Shown: positions 1 to 15,000 of the stretch, one piece after another
Layout of the letters: the number at the start of each line of letters is the position of its first letter
Position numbering within the stretch: the first letter of the stretch is position 1
Assembly: GCF_029227915.1 (NCBI RefSeq)
Contig: NC_079881.1
Span: 17,213,501-17,273,500, forward strand
Origin: Hydractinia symbiolongicarpus
Lineage: Eukaryota; Cnidaria; Hydrozoa; Anthoathecata; Hydractiniidae
Direction: 5' to 3'
DNA length: 60,000 nucleotides
Program-made: the position numbers and the translations under genes
The notes under the pieces: model-generated
What the model was told of the DNA's origin: nothing
What the model saw: only the letters and a program-made list of their open reading frames with translations
Databases searched by the model: none

Positions 1-3000
1 TAACTTCTTTGTCTTCGTATACAGCATACAGAAGCTCCACGATGGTCATTTATAACGCACATGGTCATACCAGTTGATAAACTGCTGACGACCACGACAC
101 CTTTGTGACTCCCACTTAAAACAACTCGACCTGGAAGACAGAATTGTGACTTTAGTGTTGAATGTGTTAATTACAGGGTAACAGTAACACGACAATCGTG
201 GTAAAGGATGATTTTCACGAAGCGAATAGGGTAGCAAAATGTTTCTGAGCATACGCAGTTTTACTTTTTTTGATTTTGCTAAAAAAACTTTGCTTTGCTG
301 AAAAGTAGAAACAGTTCGTATTTTTTAGCAGCGAAATATTTTGCCGTACACATTCAGCCAATCAAAACGCAAAACTTAGTGTTTATTCTTAGAAAAGTCG
401 TTACTAAAAAGAACTTAAAAATAACTGACTTGTTTTTAGTACCCAGAAGATATTATTTCGGACCTAATTCGCCGCCCATTCACAATTCGCTTCGTGAAAA
501 TCCCTCTTAACATACACACGCCGCTCAAACCCAATGATTTATATCCCGATCAGCCCAGTCTAAAAATGTTTGAACTTTATGTGACATATTGCAACAAAAA
601 TAGTTTGTTTCATATAATGTTTTGTTTATCTTAACGCACAAAAATGTCAGAAATGGATACAATTGTAGACGTTACTACTGTGATTAAAAATCAAATAAAA
701 ATACACAATAAAATTAATCTACCGTCAGCCGAGCACAAGATCGCTGTTACACTCGACGAATGCGGTTTCATCTTCAACAGCATTTCCATGCGTCCAAAAT
801 CAAACATTCGCACTGTACCGTCCTGATAGCCTGCAACACACTGAGATGGGTGTTCTGCATGTGGTTTCGCTGGATGCAACATCTGGTTGAACATGTTTTG
901 ATGTGTATTAGCGGATTCATCTTTTGGTAGGGATCGAAAAGCCACGCAGTTACATGCCTAAACACCATAACCACACTATAATCGTTGATGAAACGCCATA
1001 AAAATAATACTTCATCGGTCATAATGTATTAGTCTTTCCTTATAAATTCATATGGAGTAATGAAGTTTATATGAATCGAGCTAACCTTTTTTGTGCAACC
1101 CAAGACAACTTTAAACATTAAACACCGAATAAGGATAACTCTAGCAGACGTTTTATTACTTTTATTAAAATGAAAAAAATATTTTGAAAAAGCGCATTAC
1201 TCTCTTGTTCCTTCTGGTCCTCGCCTCATCTTCCTAATTCTCAGCCATTTAAGTTTTCGAGTAATAAAAAAACAACTAGACTCTTGTTGCCCGACCAATC
1301 AAGTCATCATAAAACAATTTTTTTTAAGAGATTTTGACAAAAAGAACTTGTACTAAACAATTGTGTAGCTGAGGTTGTTTACAAACACAAGATGCGATTT
1401 GGCTACACACGAACCTGTCCAATCACAAGAAATTGAGCACACTGTTCCCTAGTCTCCAGGCTCCATAAACGCAAGCCACCATCATAACTGCTCGTCGCGA
1501 AGTATTTTTCATTGCCACCACAAAATGCAACATTTAAAATCTGAAAATAGCAACAAATATACCGGTATATAAACGATAATGAAACTGGGAAACAGATAGA
1601 ATTACAAAATGGCATAGCTAAAAGGAAAGGACAAAATTGAAAGAGCACATTAAAAGCAATACGTGACGTAAAAAGACGGGGGTACTGTAGGGGACAAGCA
1701 GGATGACTGACTTACGTTTTGGTGATGTCCACTAACAATTCCCACATCAGAAACGTCATCCCAACTAATGTAATATATCGTACCGTTTGAAGTACCAACC
1801 ACTCCCTACAAATACAATAAGTTTTTGACACTATAAAACCACAAGACGTCATCGATACTTGAAATATTGAAGATGAAATTTGGTTTGCATCCACGTTGTG
1901 TATACCTGGATTATATTTGTGCCACACTGTGCTTTTCCAGCTTTTCTTGTATTTTGACTTTCTTTATTCATACAGTACAATTACTTAAAGTAGAACTAAT
2001 GAAACCTTTTCTATCGCGTTTGACCAAACTCACTGAATGGAAACCAAAACCTGGATACGTGACCCATTTACAAAAATGCTGCAAGACATCAAAATATATT
2101 TAAAATATTTTTACTTTCTGATGCAGTTGGTTCACGTTAAATTAAACTTGGAAAGAAAGGACATATTTTCGCTATTAAATTACCATTAGTTTCAATCCTT
2201 TTGACTGTAATTTCAGAACATTCCATCTTTCAAGAGTAAATAAAAGGGATACCTACCATCTCTATTGTATCGTCGAATACACCACCAGTGATAGCTGAAT
2301 CTAGCTTCCTCTTAAATTGCAAAACTAAACCGTTTTGTTCGAAGTCCCTAAAAAGTGAAGACGTCCTGAATTATGCCTTTCCTTAAACGACGATGTGTTA
2401 TAATAGTATTATAAAATTTATGTATTCTTTAATATTTGCGAAAATTTCTTTCCGTGAATTTTTCGGACAATAAATTATCCCAAATTGACTTCGAGGTTTT
2501 CGGTTTTAGTGAATGTTTTTTTGTGTTACTTTATTTCTAGCCTTAAAAAGTCACTTTACTCGTCTCACTATAGAGCAAATAAAAATATTATTATAATCTA
2601 ATTGAAAATCTTGCAATAAAACAAACAATCAACCATGTGCGCATGGGCATGCGCGAACTAGCAAAATCATTAAATTCACCTTAACGTATCATTTTCATTG
2701 ATCTTTTCGATTCCACTGATTGACCACAAGCATAGCTGTTTGGAACAGCTTCCTGTAACTAGCTTGCCAAACCTTGCCACAAGTAGATCTAACACACAAG
2801 AAAGAGTTTAGAATTTCAACTGAGGCTACAAAAAAAAGTTAAAGTATAAATCCAACAAAAACTTTACCAAAAACTTGCGGTTAGAAACGCTTATTTTATT
2901 AAAAAGAAATAGTGCAGTATTCGCTATTCCAAAAACGCGTACATTATTATAACAACAAAAGCGCCACCCGATTCAATAAGTTCTCAGATGTAATTCAAAA

Positions 3001-6000
3001 TTTTGTGCCAATGTACTGCTGAGAGCGCAACAATTTATAAAATGTATTTTATTTAAATTCTCCAGGTGTAGATAAATATCAGGCGCTAAAAGTCATTCCT
3101 CTGGATTTTACAATGAAACGGACATAGCGTGTAGACAGGTTTTTACCTATTTCTTCGTTATCCGCTTGCCAGTGCATGAAACAACTTTTGTTGTGAACAT
3201 TCCACGCACATACGACACCCTTTGACGTAGCTGTGAACAACAAGTTACGATCGGCGTAACAAACAGCAGTTACATCGTTACTATCATCTCTAAAGATCTC
3301 TGAAGGCAATTCCCCTTTCGTCATCTAAAGGAAAAGTTTAATTTAAGTTTTATCATTGACAAGAAAATCGGACAAATCTTTAACAGTTCAGAATCTATCT
3401 GGAGGTTGTGAATCCTGATTTAAACAGTTTAGAATCTGTCTACATAATTTAATCACTGATTTAAAAAATTTAAAATCTGTCTACATAACTTAATCCCAGA
3501 TTTGAACAGTTCAGAATCTAATTTGAACAGTTTAGAAACTGTCTACATAATTTAATCCCTGATTTAAACGGCTAAGAATCTGTCTACAGAGTGTAATCCC
3601 TGATTCGAACAGTTTAGAATCTGTCCACTTAATTTAATCCCTGATTTAAACAGTTCAGAATCTGTCTACATAATTTAATCCCTGATTTAAACGGCTAAGA
3701 AACTGTCTACATAATTTAATCCCTGATTTAAACGGCTAAGAATCTGTCTACATAATTTAATCCCTGATTTAAATGGCTAAGAATCTGTCTACATAATTTA
3801 ATCCCTGATTTAACAAATTTAAAATCTGTCTACGAAATTTAATCACTAATTTGAACAGTTCAGAATCTGTCTACAGAATTTAATCACTAATTTGAACAGT
3901 TTAGAAACTGTCTACATAATTTAATTCCTGATTTAAACGGCTAAGAACCTGTCTACATAATTTAATCCCTGATTTAAATGGCTAAGAATCTGTCTACATA
4001 ATTTAATCCCTGATTTAAACGGCTAAGAACCTGTCTACATAATTTAATCCCTGATTTAAACGGCTAAGAACCTGTCTACATAATTTAATCCCTGATTTAA
4101 ACAGTTCAAAATCTGTCTACATAATTTCAAACTTTCAAACGAAAAGGAGAGCCTTTGACTGCGTAGCAAAAAAAAATAAAAAGCGATTCCTGATATAACA
4201 AATTCGGATGACCAAGCAGCAAATTACTTAGAATCGAATGTACACGCAAAAATTTGCAGTATAAGTCGCGAATACTAATCGTTCATTGGCGAAGTATCTT
4301 TATTACACAACGTGGTTTGAAGCACTTGCATGTTTACACACTTGTTAGTCTAGTAAACAAAGTAATTAAACAATCGATACCTGAAGTATTTCACCGTCAG
4401 TTTGATCGTCTGTTACATGCCAGAACAAGACACTGCGATTTCTACCAACAGTAACCAGTTCGTTTGCACTATACGGGTGCCAGTGTACAGCATGCATCGG
4501 AAAATTCGTTGTAGCTTGCGCCAGTACGATATAGTCACGCGTACACCATACTACAAGTGAACATTCTTGATAGTTTCCAAGTGATACCAAGTATCGATCA
4601 TCTCGAGAGAACTGCAGTGCCATAACACTGCAATGGTGGACGTTCAATACCTGATAAAGAACATAGTATTGAAAGCAACAAAGAACGTTTAGCAGTTACC
4701 AGCGGAGGTGACACAAATTTTGAGTTTAAAAGTGAGACTTTCGAGAACTTTCCTCTATTTTGGGGGGCACATAGTAAAACCTTGTTTGAAAAAATTATAA
4801 TAAAAATAACTTGAGTTTTTTTACACTTGGCTATCTCTTAGGGATATTAAAGGAGCACTAACGAAATTTGTTGAAGAAGAAAATAATCGTTTTCCTCAAA
4901 AATACAAATAAAAATTCCCAATTCGCGCTGCAATAGACTACAGATAACTTTGCTTGCAGGAGACTAATTGTGCATTTCACTGACGCTTAGTAACGCTTCT
5001 CACCGTCGTCGTTGTCGTCGCATTGCTGTTGTTGTTTGTCGTCTGGATTTACATTTTTTCGTACGTCATTATTTTATACGACTATCGCATGACCTACCAC
5101 ATGTTGATTCCCCACGTGTTTTTAAACAACGGACGGAAAATTTAGTGAAAAAAGATATTGACTTGCAATTGATTTGACTTGAAAATTAAGAAAATTGAAT
5201 TGTAAGGCTTTTTTTTCGTTTCCGCTTTAAAAATTTGAGAGAAAAAAATATACGAAGTTCCAGGCATACACTTTTGCGACTGTATACCATGTTTTTGCGA
5301 ATTTCGCGAAAAAACTTTTAGGAACGAATATTTATTTTTTAGAGGGGGGGGGGGGACTTTAGCAATTAAAGAAATGGGACAAGCATAATAAAAAAATATT
5401 GATACATTTTTGTAAGCAATCTGAAAATAAAATAAAAAGCCAACCGCCCCTTTCTGTAACTTCTTCCCACTTTTTGTTACTTTAACCATAATTTAGACGT
5501 CCAGGAGAAAAAGATGAGGAAGCGAAAATTCTGAAATTTTTTACGTTGCCAGAGATTAGAGATGAGTGTGCTTATTTGGTAAGGAAAAAAAGTAGAAAGA
5601 AACTTTTACGTGTCAAGAACTATCTGTAATTTTCGTCATTAAATTAAAATTGTGGTACAGAATAAGTAAATTCTTTCGGTCAAAGAAAAAATCGCAGACC
5701 TTTTGACAACTTCCATGCCGAACACTCCACACACAAATCTCTCCATAATTCGTAGCAGCATTCAAACTACCACCTGTTGCAACAACTTGTCCATCGTTTT
5801 GTAACGCAAGTGTGGAGATTTCTTCAGTATGCTTATGTAACAGACACTGTTTGCCACTGTTAAGATCTTCAATGATTAAAACACATCCACATGTGTACAT
5901 AAACAATCCTGTAAATAGGTATTTCGGTGTACATAACCAATCCTACAATTGGTACTTTTATTTTAGTGTTGTTCAAAGTTCAAAGTTGCAGGTAAGGTTG

Positions 6001-9000
6001 TAAAGTTGTAATGCAGAGAAATGAAACAGAACTTAAAGATAAAAAAGACTATTACATCACTTAAAAGTACAAAAAAGTTTAAATTTTATGAAACTTGAAA
6101 ATTATGCCTAATTTCCGCTTTTGGAGCAGAATCTTTTTTCACGTTTTTTGGTAAAATAACAAAAATTTGGCGGACAAAATCTCTGGTTTTGTAATTATCC
6201 GCTTTGAAGAGGTTCCACTGTATCAAAAAACTTAAAATGCCAGAGCAGGCAAATAGAAAAGAAACACAAACTAAACAACCGAATATACCTGTTTCTGGAT
6301 GCCACAAGATGTTACTTCTTGCATTACCATTACAACCAATAAACGAGTTAAGTTTTAACCCAGCTTGATGTGCTGGTGCTGCATAGCATTTAGCTGCTAA
6401 TTTAGAAGTGTTAGGTCGGGGCTTAAAATGCGCATGTACAGTGGGCGCTGCATGATGGGTAACGGGTGGCATAGTGGTTGCAGTTGAAGTTGGTTGTTCA
6501 ACCGAAGGTGTTATTTCGTCGTCATCACTTGTCTAAAATAGAGATTAAAAAGCTAAAGAAGCTTGAGTAAAATGCAAAACAATAAACTATTCTTAAGGGA
6601 AATATCCTTAACATCCTCTGTACTATCTACTTAGGCAGGCAGCCAATAAAATAATACTTCATATTTAAAATTGATGACTTCATTATTACTAAGTGGATTA
6701 GAGATGGGTTGCAATAACGGTAAAAACGTGTTTAATGAAAAGGTGGCAAAAAAGTTGTCCAGACTGCTGCAAAATCTTTTTTTTTGACATTTTAAAAGTT
6801 GGAAATGATCACCTATATATTTGAAACGCAACGTTTGAATTCGAAAAATTGGATTTGACAAATTGAATCGTGTATCGCTCTTTAACTTTACATTTGTTAA
6901 AAAAATATTAGCGAAGAACTACGTTTAAAAAAAAAGTATTTACTATTTCGTGAACAGTATTATTTTTAGCTCTCTCCACAGCGAAATCTATTTCATCATC
7001 AGATGTAGGGAAGGCCTCTACATCCTCCTCGTCATCATTAACACTATCATCTTGTATGTTGATGACACTTATGTCAAGATCTTGTGGACGTGGAAGAGGT
7101 GGTGGTTCACGAGGCTTTAGTGAGCCATACAATTTCTCACATGGTAAGGAACAGCAATCTAGAACGACATACAGGGCAGTTCGAGTTCGTGGTAGTAGGC
7201 TGTTATCAGCACAAACAAAATAAACAGAAAAAAAAACAGGAAGGCAAAAAAACAACACCAAGGTCAGGAGGAAATAGTAGTAACATTGGAATTATGTACA
7301 AAGTTTAATAGGGGCAAGAGTCCGTAAATTACGCAATTACGTAAATTACTTTGATTTGATTCTTCGAAAGAAATGCGATTGATTGTTTTTACTATAACTT
7401 TTGAGCTGAATAAGCCTATTTCAATATCCATTTCCATTCTGCAAAATACACAGCCAAAATAAAAAAATAACATGAAAACGATGTTTGTTTATACAAAGTT
7501 TATCTAGGTTCACATGGACAAAAATTATTTTATTATCTGAGATTTTAAAAGAAGAAAATTTTGCGGTGGTGCTGTTTTTCAAAAATGTGCGAAATAATAT
7601 TCCGCGAAATTATCATGTTTTATGCAAACTTCAAAAAAAATTTTTGCAAAAAATTCTTATTTAGTAAAACTGCATAATTTATGCTGTTTTACAAAAACGT
7701 AAAAAAGATTCAACAACGGCGAAAAAACATTCCGCAATATTATTAGGTTTTAGATTTAATCCCCTGCTAAATATAGTTTCTCTTAACCCTTAAGTAAAAG
7801 GAACTGAATGGCTTTTTTCATGATTATGCGTGAAAATTAAAAGTCTTTAGGTAGGTATTCAATGTTAAAAATGAAAAAAAATTCCCGTACTAAAATGATT
7901 TTAGGTGAGATTAAATTTTTGATCATTCGCGAAAATAAATTTCTACGAAATTGATCAACAGTAAAAATTAAATTTGCAAACTTCAAACCCGTCAAATACA
8001 GACAACACTGACAATTTTTACCTCAAAAACCAAAAATGCTATATCCAGTAGAGCTACTAATCCTAAAGTGTTTGTCACTGACAGAGTCTTAAAAGGTTTA
8101 AACCGAAAAATCGATTATGGTACTTCAACGCAATTCACGTTAAAGTATTAAGTGGAATAACAAATTAATATTTGACTCCTCGGGTACAGTTTTATGAAGA
8201 GGTAAGTCAAAATAAAATTAGTTTTTTTGCGAATCAAATTATTTACACACCATTTTTACAAAATAAAAATAGCAGTGAAAGTAGTTTCAAGTAAATAAAA
8301 GTTTTAGTACTAAGTCTTCAAAACAATTTTGTCGTCTATCTAAACCCAATTTTGAAATGCCAAACTAAAACTCCTGAGCGTCTAACATGTTTAGTAAACA
8401 CAGACCCTTTCTAATGGTCTCCTACAGAATAATTGTTGGACCAGCTGTGGAGTTCTGCTGGGGCAACTACAGAGTTTTTAATTTTTTTGAAAAAAAACCC
8501 CGAAATAACCCGTAAAACTAAGATGAAAACTGCTGCTAACCTGTGTCTTTTGAAATTTCATTTTTCCGAAGGCTACAAAATAAAATTTGGAATAATTTTA
8601 AACTTAAATTTCTAATCACTCACATTGCCATCAACAGTTAATCATATTAAGTAACAATGAAATCAAAACGATTAAAATAAAAGTATAAGTAAAAATTAAA
8701 ACTTGAAAAAAAATAGATACAAAAAAGGCTATATAGTTAGTGTGTAGTGGTTTTAAAAAAACAATTAGAATATATTGATGACTGAAATCCAAATGTTAAT
8801 AACTAAAATACTCAATGAAGTCCTTGGGCTGACTTGGGGAGGGGAGAGACTATCACAAAAGGGGCTTAACAAAAATGGAAATTTGGCAGCCAACCATTCA
8901 AAAATATTTCAATATTCCTAAAAAAAGATATTGGCAGTATATTGAAAGGAAAATTTAATGAATTTTATAAATTATTATAGTATAATATGTATATAGTTTT

Positions 9001-12000
9001 TATTACCTTGTGTTTTCATAACTCAAGAAATCCCACAAAAATAAAGTATCACCACACGACAAAAGATACTCATCATTTGATGAAAATTGCAATTTGGATA
9101 TTGGATTACAATGTCCTATAAATACCTAAAAATAACATATATCAGTTACTGAAAACATCCGTCACTGACAATGTCTCTCTATCACATTCCAGACATAAGT
9201 TTAAATTTCAAAATTCCAAACACACTTTGACAAGGGAACATCATAAATTTACGAGTGTGGACCTGAAAGGCATAATAACAACATAATATAATTCTTAGAG
9301 TACATCCTAAGCAGGAGTTTAGATATTCTTTCTATGCAAAATTACAAAAAAGGCAAAGGGATTCTAATATAGCATTTGCAGTTGCCATATTGGCCAGCTA
9401 GTCTAACCTTACTAGCAGCTAGTCTTATGTTATCATGAAACAAATCTTCAAGTATACCTGGTGATTCACATCCTTCTCTAAGTGATAATCCCACACTTTG
9501 ATGCAGTTATCACCTGCAGTTGCAATGTATTTTCCATTTTCACTGCAACAAAAACTGCTTACACCACCTTCGTGAACTTTTGAAGACTAATAAAAATAAA
9601 TTGAAACACAGTTATATAATCTCCTGTATATACCACAAATGAAACGTCATAATACCATTTAGTGAGGCAGGTGATGTTACCCAAACGAAAAGAAAGAAAG
9701 CAAAATTGGTATATGAAACAGGTTCTGCAGAAAAAAAGTTGGCAAAATATAAATAGCGAGTAATTTCGCACAGAATGCCAAAAAGAAGTAAAAAACATTA
9801 TGTTGTCCTATTAACATCATTCAAATTCGTAAATAAGATCTTGCAAAAAAAAAAATAAATAAATAAGAAAGTAACTATGCATTTAAAGCCCTGCTGTTTA
9901 TATAAATAAACAAAAAACAACTTGCATCGACCATAGAAGTGCTTTCTTAAATAAAGTAAAAAGAGCACCTCGGAAAGTAACTGCCCAGTTGTACATTCAA
10001 ACTTTAACAGTCGCGAGTTTGATGTCACAACAAGTAGCTGTCCAATGGAAGCTGGAGAGAACAGTACACCAATTGCTTCATCAATAATAAACTTTGAATG
10101 ACTGGTCATTGTTGTCACATCAATATGCAGTAACTAAAAAAAATTCTACTCATAACAAATACATAGATGCATGTATAGATTGACCATTATGTGATACATC
10201 AGACCAATACGGTTGTCGACCCAATTGATAAAAATGTGCCGAAAATTAGAACTAATTTTAATTTTAGGCCAACAAAAATTTGAGCCACAAAATAATTTAG
10301 GCCTGTTAGATTCTTCCAAAAATCAATTTCATCAGAAAGCGAGAAATGAAATTGTAAACTTGGTTCACTAAAATTTAAAAATTGCCCAATTATTTAACGG
10401 TCCAAGTGACCAGATTTTATGAATCACAAAAATTAGGGCTAAAAATTTTTCCTAACAAAGTTTGGGCTAATAAGGTAAATACAGTTTCATTAAACAAAAA
10501 ATATTCACCTGGTCTAAAGACCTTGCTGCAAAAACAGTTACAACAAATTCCGATGGTCCAATAACAGCTAATTTCTGTCCACTGTCATCCAGAGTCATAG
10601 CATTTGATGAAATTGTAGTCTGTCTTGCTATTGAGTTTGGCAAACAACGAAGAACTTCATAATTGTTGCTTAAATTCAGTGTCCTGTGCATTATCAGGGT
10701 TCCATCTCTACTTGCAGAATAAAAAAGCTCACCACTTTTGTTAAACAGTATTGAATGCACTTCTTCACAGTGCTCTTTTAGTTCAAACATTAAGGAAGTT
10801 GTTGACAAACTGAATAAGCGGATACTACCATTTTTAAAACCACATGCAAATTCAGCTTTGCATGGATGGCAACATACGGAAGTCGGCTTCTCGTTTTCAG
10901 CCTGAAAATCGTAAATTTGTGCCATATTCCATTGGCTCCATAACTTGATGCTGCCGTCTTCTGAAATGGTTGCAACATGATTATGTATCATCTCAAATGA
11001 GAAGGATGATATAGATGCATTGTGAGATCGAGTTATTGTTGAATATGATTTTTGAGCTATGTCCAAGATACCAAGGCTGCCCTATTGTAAAGGTCATTAA
11101 ATACCATTAAAAACAATTTCTGTTTTATTAAAATAATTATCTCCGTTAATGACTGACATGTTGGTTATATGGTAGCTGAATCGTCCTTTATACTGCATAG
11201 GAGTCAAAATATATACAAGAAAGATAAAGACAAACACAATAAGAAGATTTTACATACAGAACTAGTTCCAGCCAAAACCTTATCTCCAGTTATTGAAATT
11301 TTCACCATTGAGAGTGAGCCGTCGTGTTCTGAAAAAAATTTAGCAAGAAAAAGCTTACATTGATAAATAATTCTATTAATGTGCAATTCAAAGGTCAACT
11401 TACCAGCTTCTAATAAAACTGATTTGAAATTCGTAGACCACAATTGCAAGACACCGTCATTGGAACCTACTGCAACAAAATTCGGGGAAAAGGATATTGT
11501 ATTTAAGCCAACATTCTTTTCAAGATCAGAGTGTTTGTTGTCAAATAATTTATAAATGTTCACAACTTTCAGTGATTTGTAGTTGACTTCATAAACAGAT
11601 CCAGTGTTGGTGGTAAAGAAGCTGAAAATGAAAAAAAGTAAAGGAACAAATGCAATGTATTTAAAGTGTCCATCTAAAGTCAAGATAAATTTTCCCACTA
11701 ATTTCTTAGCCTGGCTATTTTGACATTTTATCTCCAATATACAGCAGAACACTCCACTGTTGGAGCTGAAAATAGAGGTAGAGAGAACACTGAGTAAACC
11801 CGTTCACATTCTCTATGCATCAAATGATGTTTGAGGTAGGTTTAAGAATTGACCAAATAATAATCATTTTTAAACAAATAGCAGCAAAATCATTGTCAGC
11901 CACATCTTTACAAACGTTTAAAACCACGTAACACAAGTACCATACTTGACTAGGACCTGGGGCTTATTTTTCAAAACAATTGCAAGGGTTGGGCTTTTCA

Positions 12001-15000
12001 GAAGGTGCAATATAAAAAGATGGCTTAAAGGGAACCCGAGGTATAAAATGATGTTGGGATTATCTTATAAAGCTTAAAAAGTTGGTAAACAAGTCTTTTT
12101 GAATTTTTTAAAAACCTCTTTTCGTTCTCAAATTCTGTGAGTAAACATATAGGGCTTATACAAGCTTACCCACAAAATTTGATTGCAAACCAAGTTGCAG
12201 TTCCCAAGTTATTGAGTCGTCAGCAAAAAAATAAGAGGCCTGGGACGAGCAAACGAGTGTCATTTTGGCAAAAAAATTTATGTTAATCAATTAACCTTTA
12301 TAATATCTATGCATTGATAAAGTTTGAATGCACACCCTTTAACAGGTCTAACATTACTGATGAAAGAAAATGTCTAAATTTGCTTTGAAATATGACATCA
12401 TAATTCATACAGCATAATTAAATCTGAAATTCTTTAAATGTGAATATCTTGAGAATGAAAAGAGCTTTTTTAAAAATTTAAAGACTTGTTAGCTAACCTT
12501 TTAGGCTCAATAATATTAGCCCAACAACATTTTATACCTAGGGTTCCCTTCAATAAATTTGCAACAAGTCAGAATATTTTAAAAAAACAAACAATAGAAT
12601 TTGTTTAAATAGGAAGGGTAAACTGAACGCAAAATTACACAAACGATAATATCTTGATAAGAACAGTTGCAAATTTTGCTCTATTGATTGTACCTCCGCG
12701 ACGGAGGTACAATCAATAGAGCAAAATTTATTAATGGTCCCTATTCCCTGAGTGTATCTTACATCATTTTTATCCAGGAAAACAAAAACTTATCTGATCA
12801 GAGTAAATAGAATCAAAAAAAACAAAAACATTAAGGTTGTCTATTTTGAGAAGCCATGTCTCTTTAAACAAAGCGTGTTTAAAATATGGTGATCTAAAAA
12901 TTGTTAATTTGAATAGACCATGAAAAAATGTTGTTGAAAACATGCTAAAGATACCAAAAAAATGTTGAAAAACTCTGCAGCAGAATCAACTTGAGAATCA
13001 ACTATAGCATTCTGCAATGCTGCCATAATTGCCACTGTTATTAAGGCAACAGCTAAAAAGTTAGGGGTATAAAAAAATATGATAACAATATTCTGGTTGT
13101 TATACACAGTGCCGTTTCCTAAAAACTTTCAACAGTGTCTTAAGGTTTTCAGAATTTTATACATCTCTAAATTTTATAACGGAGATACTAATGACAACGA
13201 ACTCCTTGATTACGCACACAGATACTGACAAATGTGCCTGAAGGTTTCCCTAAATGCACACTAATACTAATAACGCCAGATTTCATTACGTACACTGATA
13301 TATTTGTTTTATCTTTAACCAGACGAGTAGTTCCTGCAATTGTAAAATCCGTAAAACAAACATTGCCAAGATGATGCCAGTCAACTGGACATGATCGTAG
13401 ACTGTTTGATTTGATTTTCCAAACTCTGATGTTATGATTTCCACATGATATCAATCTAAAAGAGCATGATGTTTACAATTATATAAAATAAAACTTGGTT
13501 GTAGTATTGCTGTTATTGTAGGTTTGCTTCTTGCAAAACTGGAACTTAGTAACTTTATGCATCAATGCTCGAAGTCTGTGGAGTGAGAGTTTTATTCTAC
13601 AAAAAATAGTGTTTGTAATGATACCAAATATCTTTACCTTGTGTCATCGAATGAAGTAAATTTCATACAGCAAATATTATTAATATTAAGCTCAGTGTGA
13701 GCTTTTCCAATTAAGACAACTTTTCCTCCTCTTGAAGCTATTGATGTGTCCCACACAGTAACAACCTAAGAAATAGAAACCACATATACAAAATGCACTA
13801 ATTCAAAATAAATCAATGTCTATATAATTTCCTGTTTAATTTAAAATTGCTGATATAATATGTTATGTGTCTGCCTGCTTTGTTAACATGTTAGCATTTG
13901 CGTCGGCATTCCCCCAAAGTTTTGACTGGAAATTAAAAAATGCTATTTTGTATGTGCGCAAAAATTTAGCCATCCCTGACAAATACATTTGCAAATTGTA
14001 GTTTAAGAACAGTAGAACTTTAAGCTGATATAAATTTTCTATGCTTTAAACAAAGTATAATACGTACTTGTTTCCTATTTCTGTCTTCACCTACTGCACA
14101 TAACTTTTCAGCATTACAACAGAAACTAAAAAGCAAGTCACATGCGCATAAATAAACATTCTATCATGACTATCGCTTTTTCTTCTGATAGACCTATCAG
14201 TATCAATTATGGCAATCAATGTGATTAGAACTTCCATCATAATGTGCAATATTCCTGACATTGCTAGTTACCATGCCAACTGTGTTTTAAGTTTAAATAA
14301 TGGCAGAAAAAATAATCACAGAAAAAGGTCACAAACGCAAAACCAAAGTGAACAACTAACTGTACTTGTAACAGAATTTTAATTAGCAATTATCAATAAA
14401 TGTTATTATGGTAACATTACACAATATTTAAATTATATTTCCGGTTGCGTCTTTATTCGTACCAGACAGGATACTGTTTCTTACAAGAAATACTTTTGTA
14501 TCCTGCTTTAACTGTTCAACAATTTGCTTTTCACAATAACTCGTATTACGTCTGTCAGATATTGTTGACGGTCAATATTCTACACTTTGTCCTCATAAAC
14601 AGTTATTATAACAGTAACGATGAAGATTCCCTACCTCAGTAATGATACATTATTTAAATTCGTTTGGAATATGGTCAAACATTTCAGCGTCTTACTATCC
14701 CAAATTCTTATTATGGAGTCCTCACTGCACTGTGCTGAAGCCAACAAGGTATTATTCCTGGCACATTCAAGAGCAGAGATCTGAAAAGAAAAAGTCACAT
14801 TCATACATCTGCTTGTAACAAAATATCGCATCTATTATTTATGCAATAATTTCTGATTACAAATTATATATTTGCGTAAAGGTCATTAGATTTGTATATA
14901 TTAGGGAAATTTTATTTTATGTAAAACTTGCTCAACAAGACCAAAAGATTCGTTTATTTCCAAGATATATATAAATTTAAATAAAAAGATTTTCAGGTTG

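Noticed and set aside
5142-5489. 115-codon minus-strand frame in a WDR90 intron
   Set aside because: Low-complexity, no similarity, and the neighbouring exons splice in phase without it.
12904-13107. Hydrophobic minus-strand frame as an extra WDR90 exon
   Set aside because: The flanking exons already join in phase and match the family without it, and its product does not resemble WD40 sequence.
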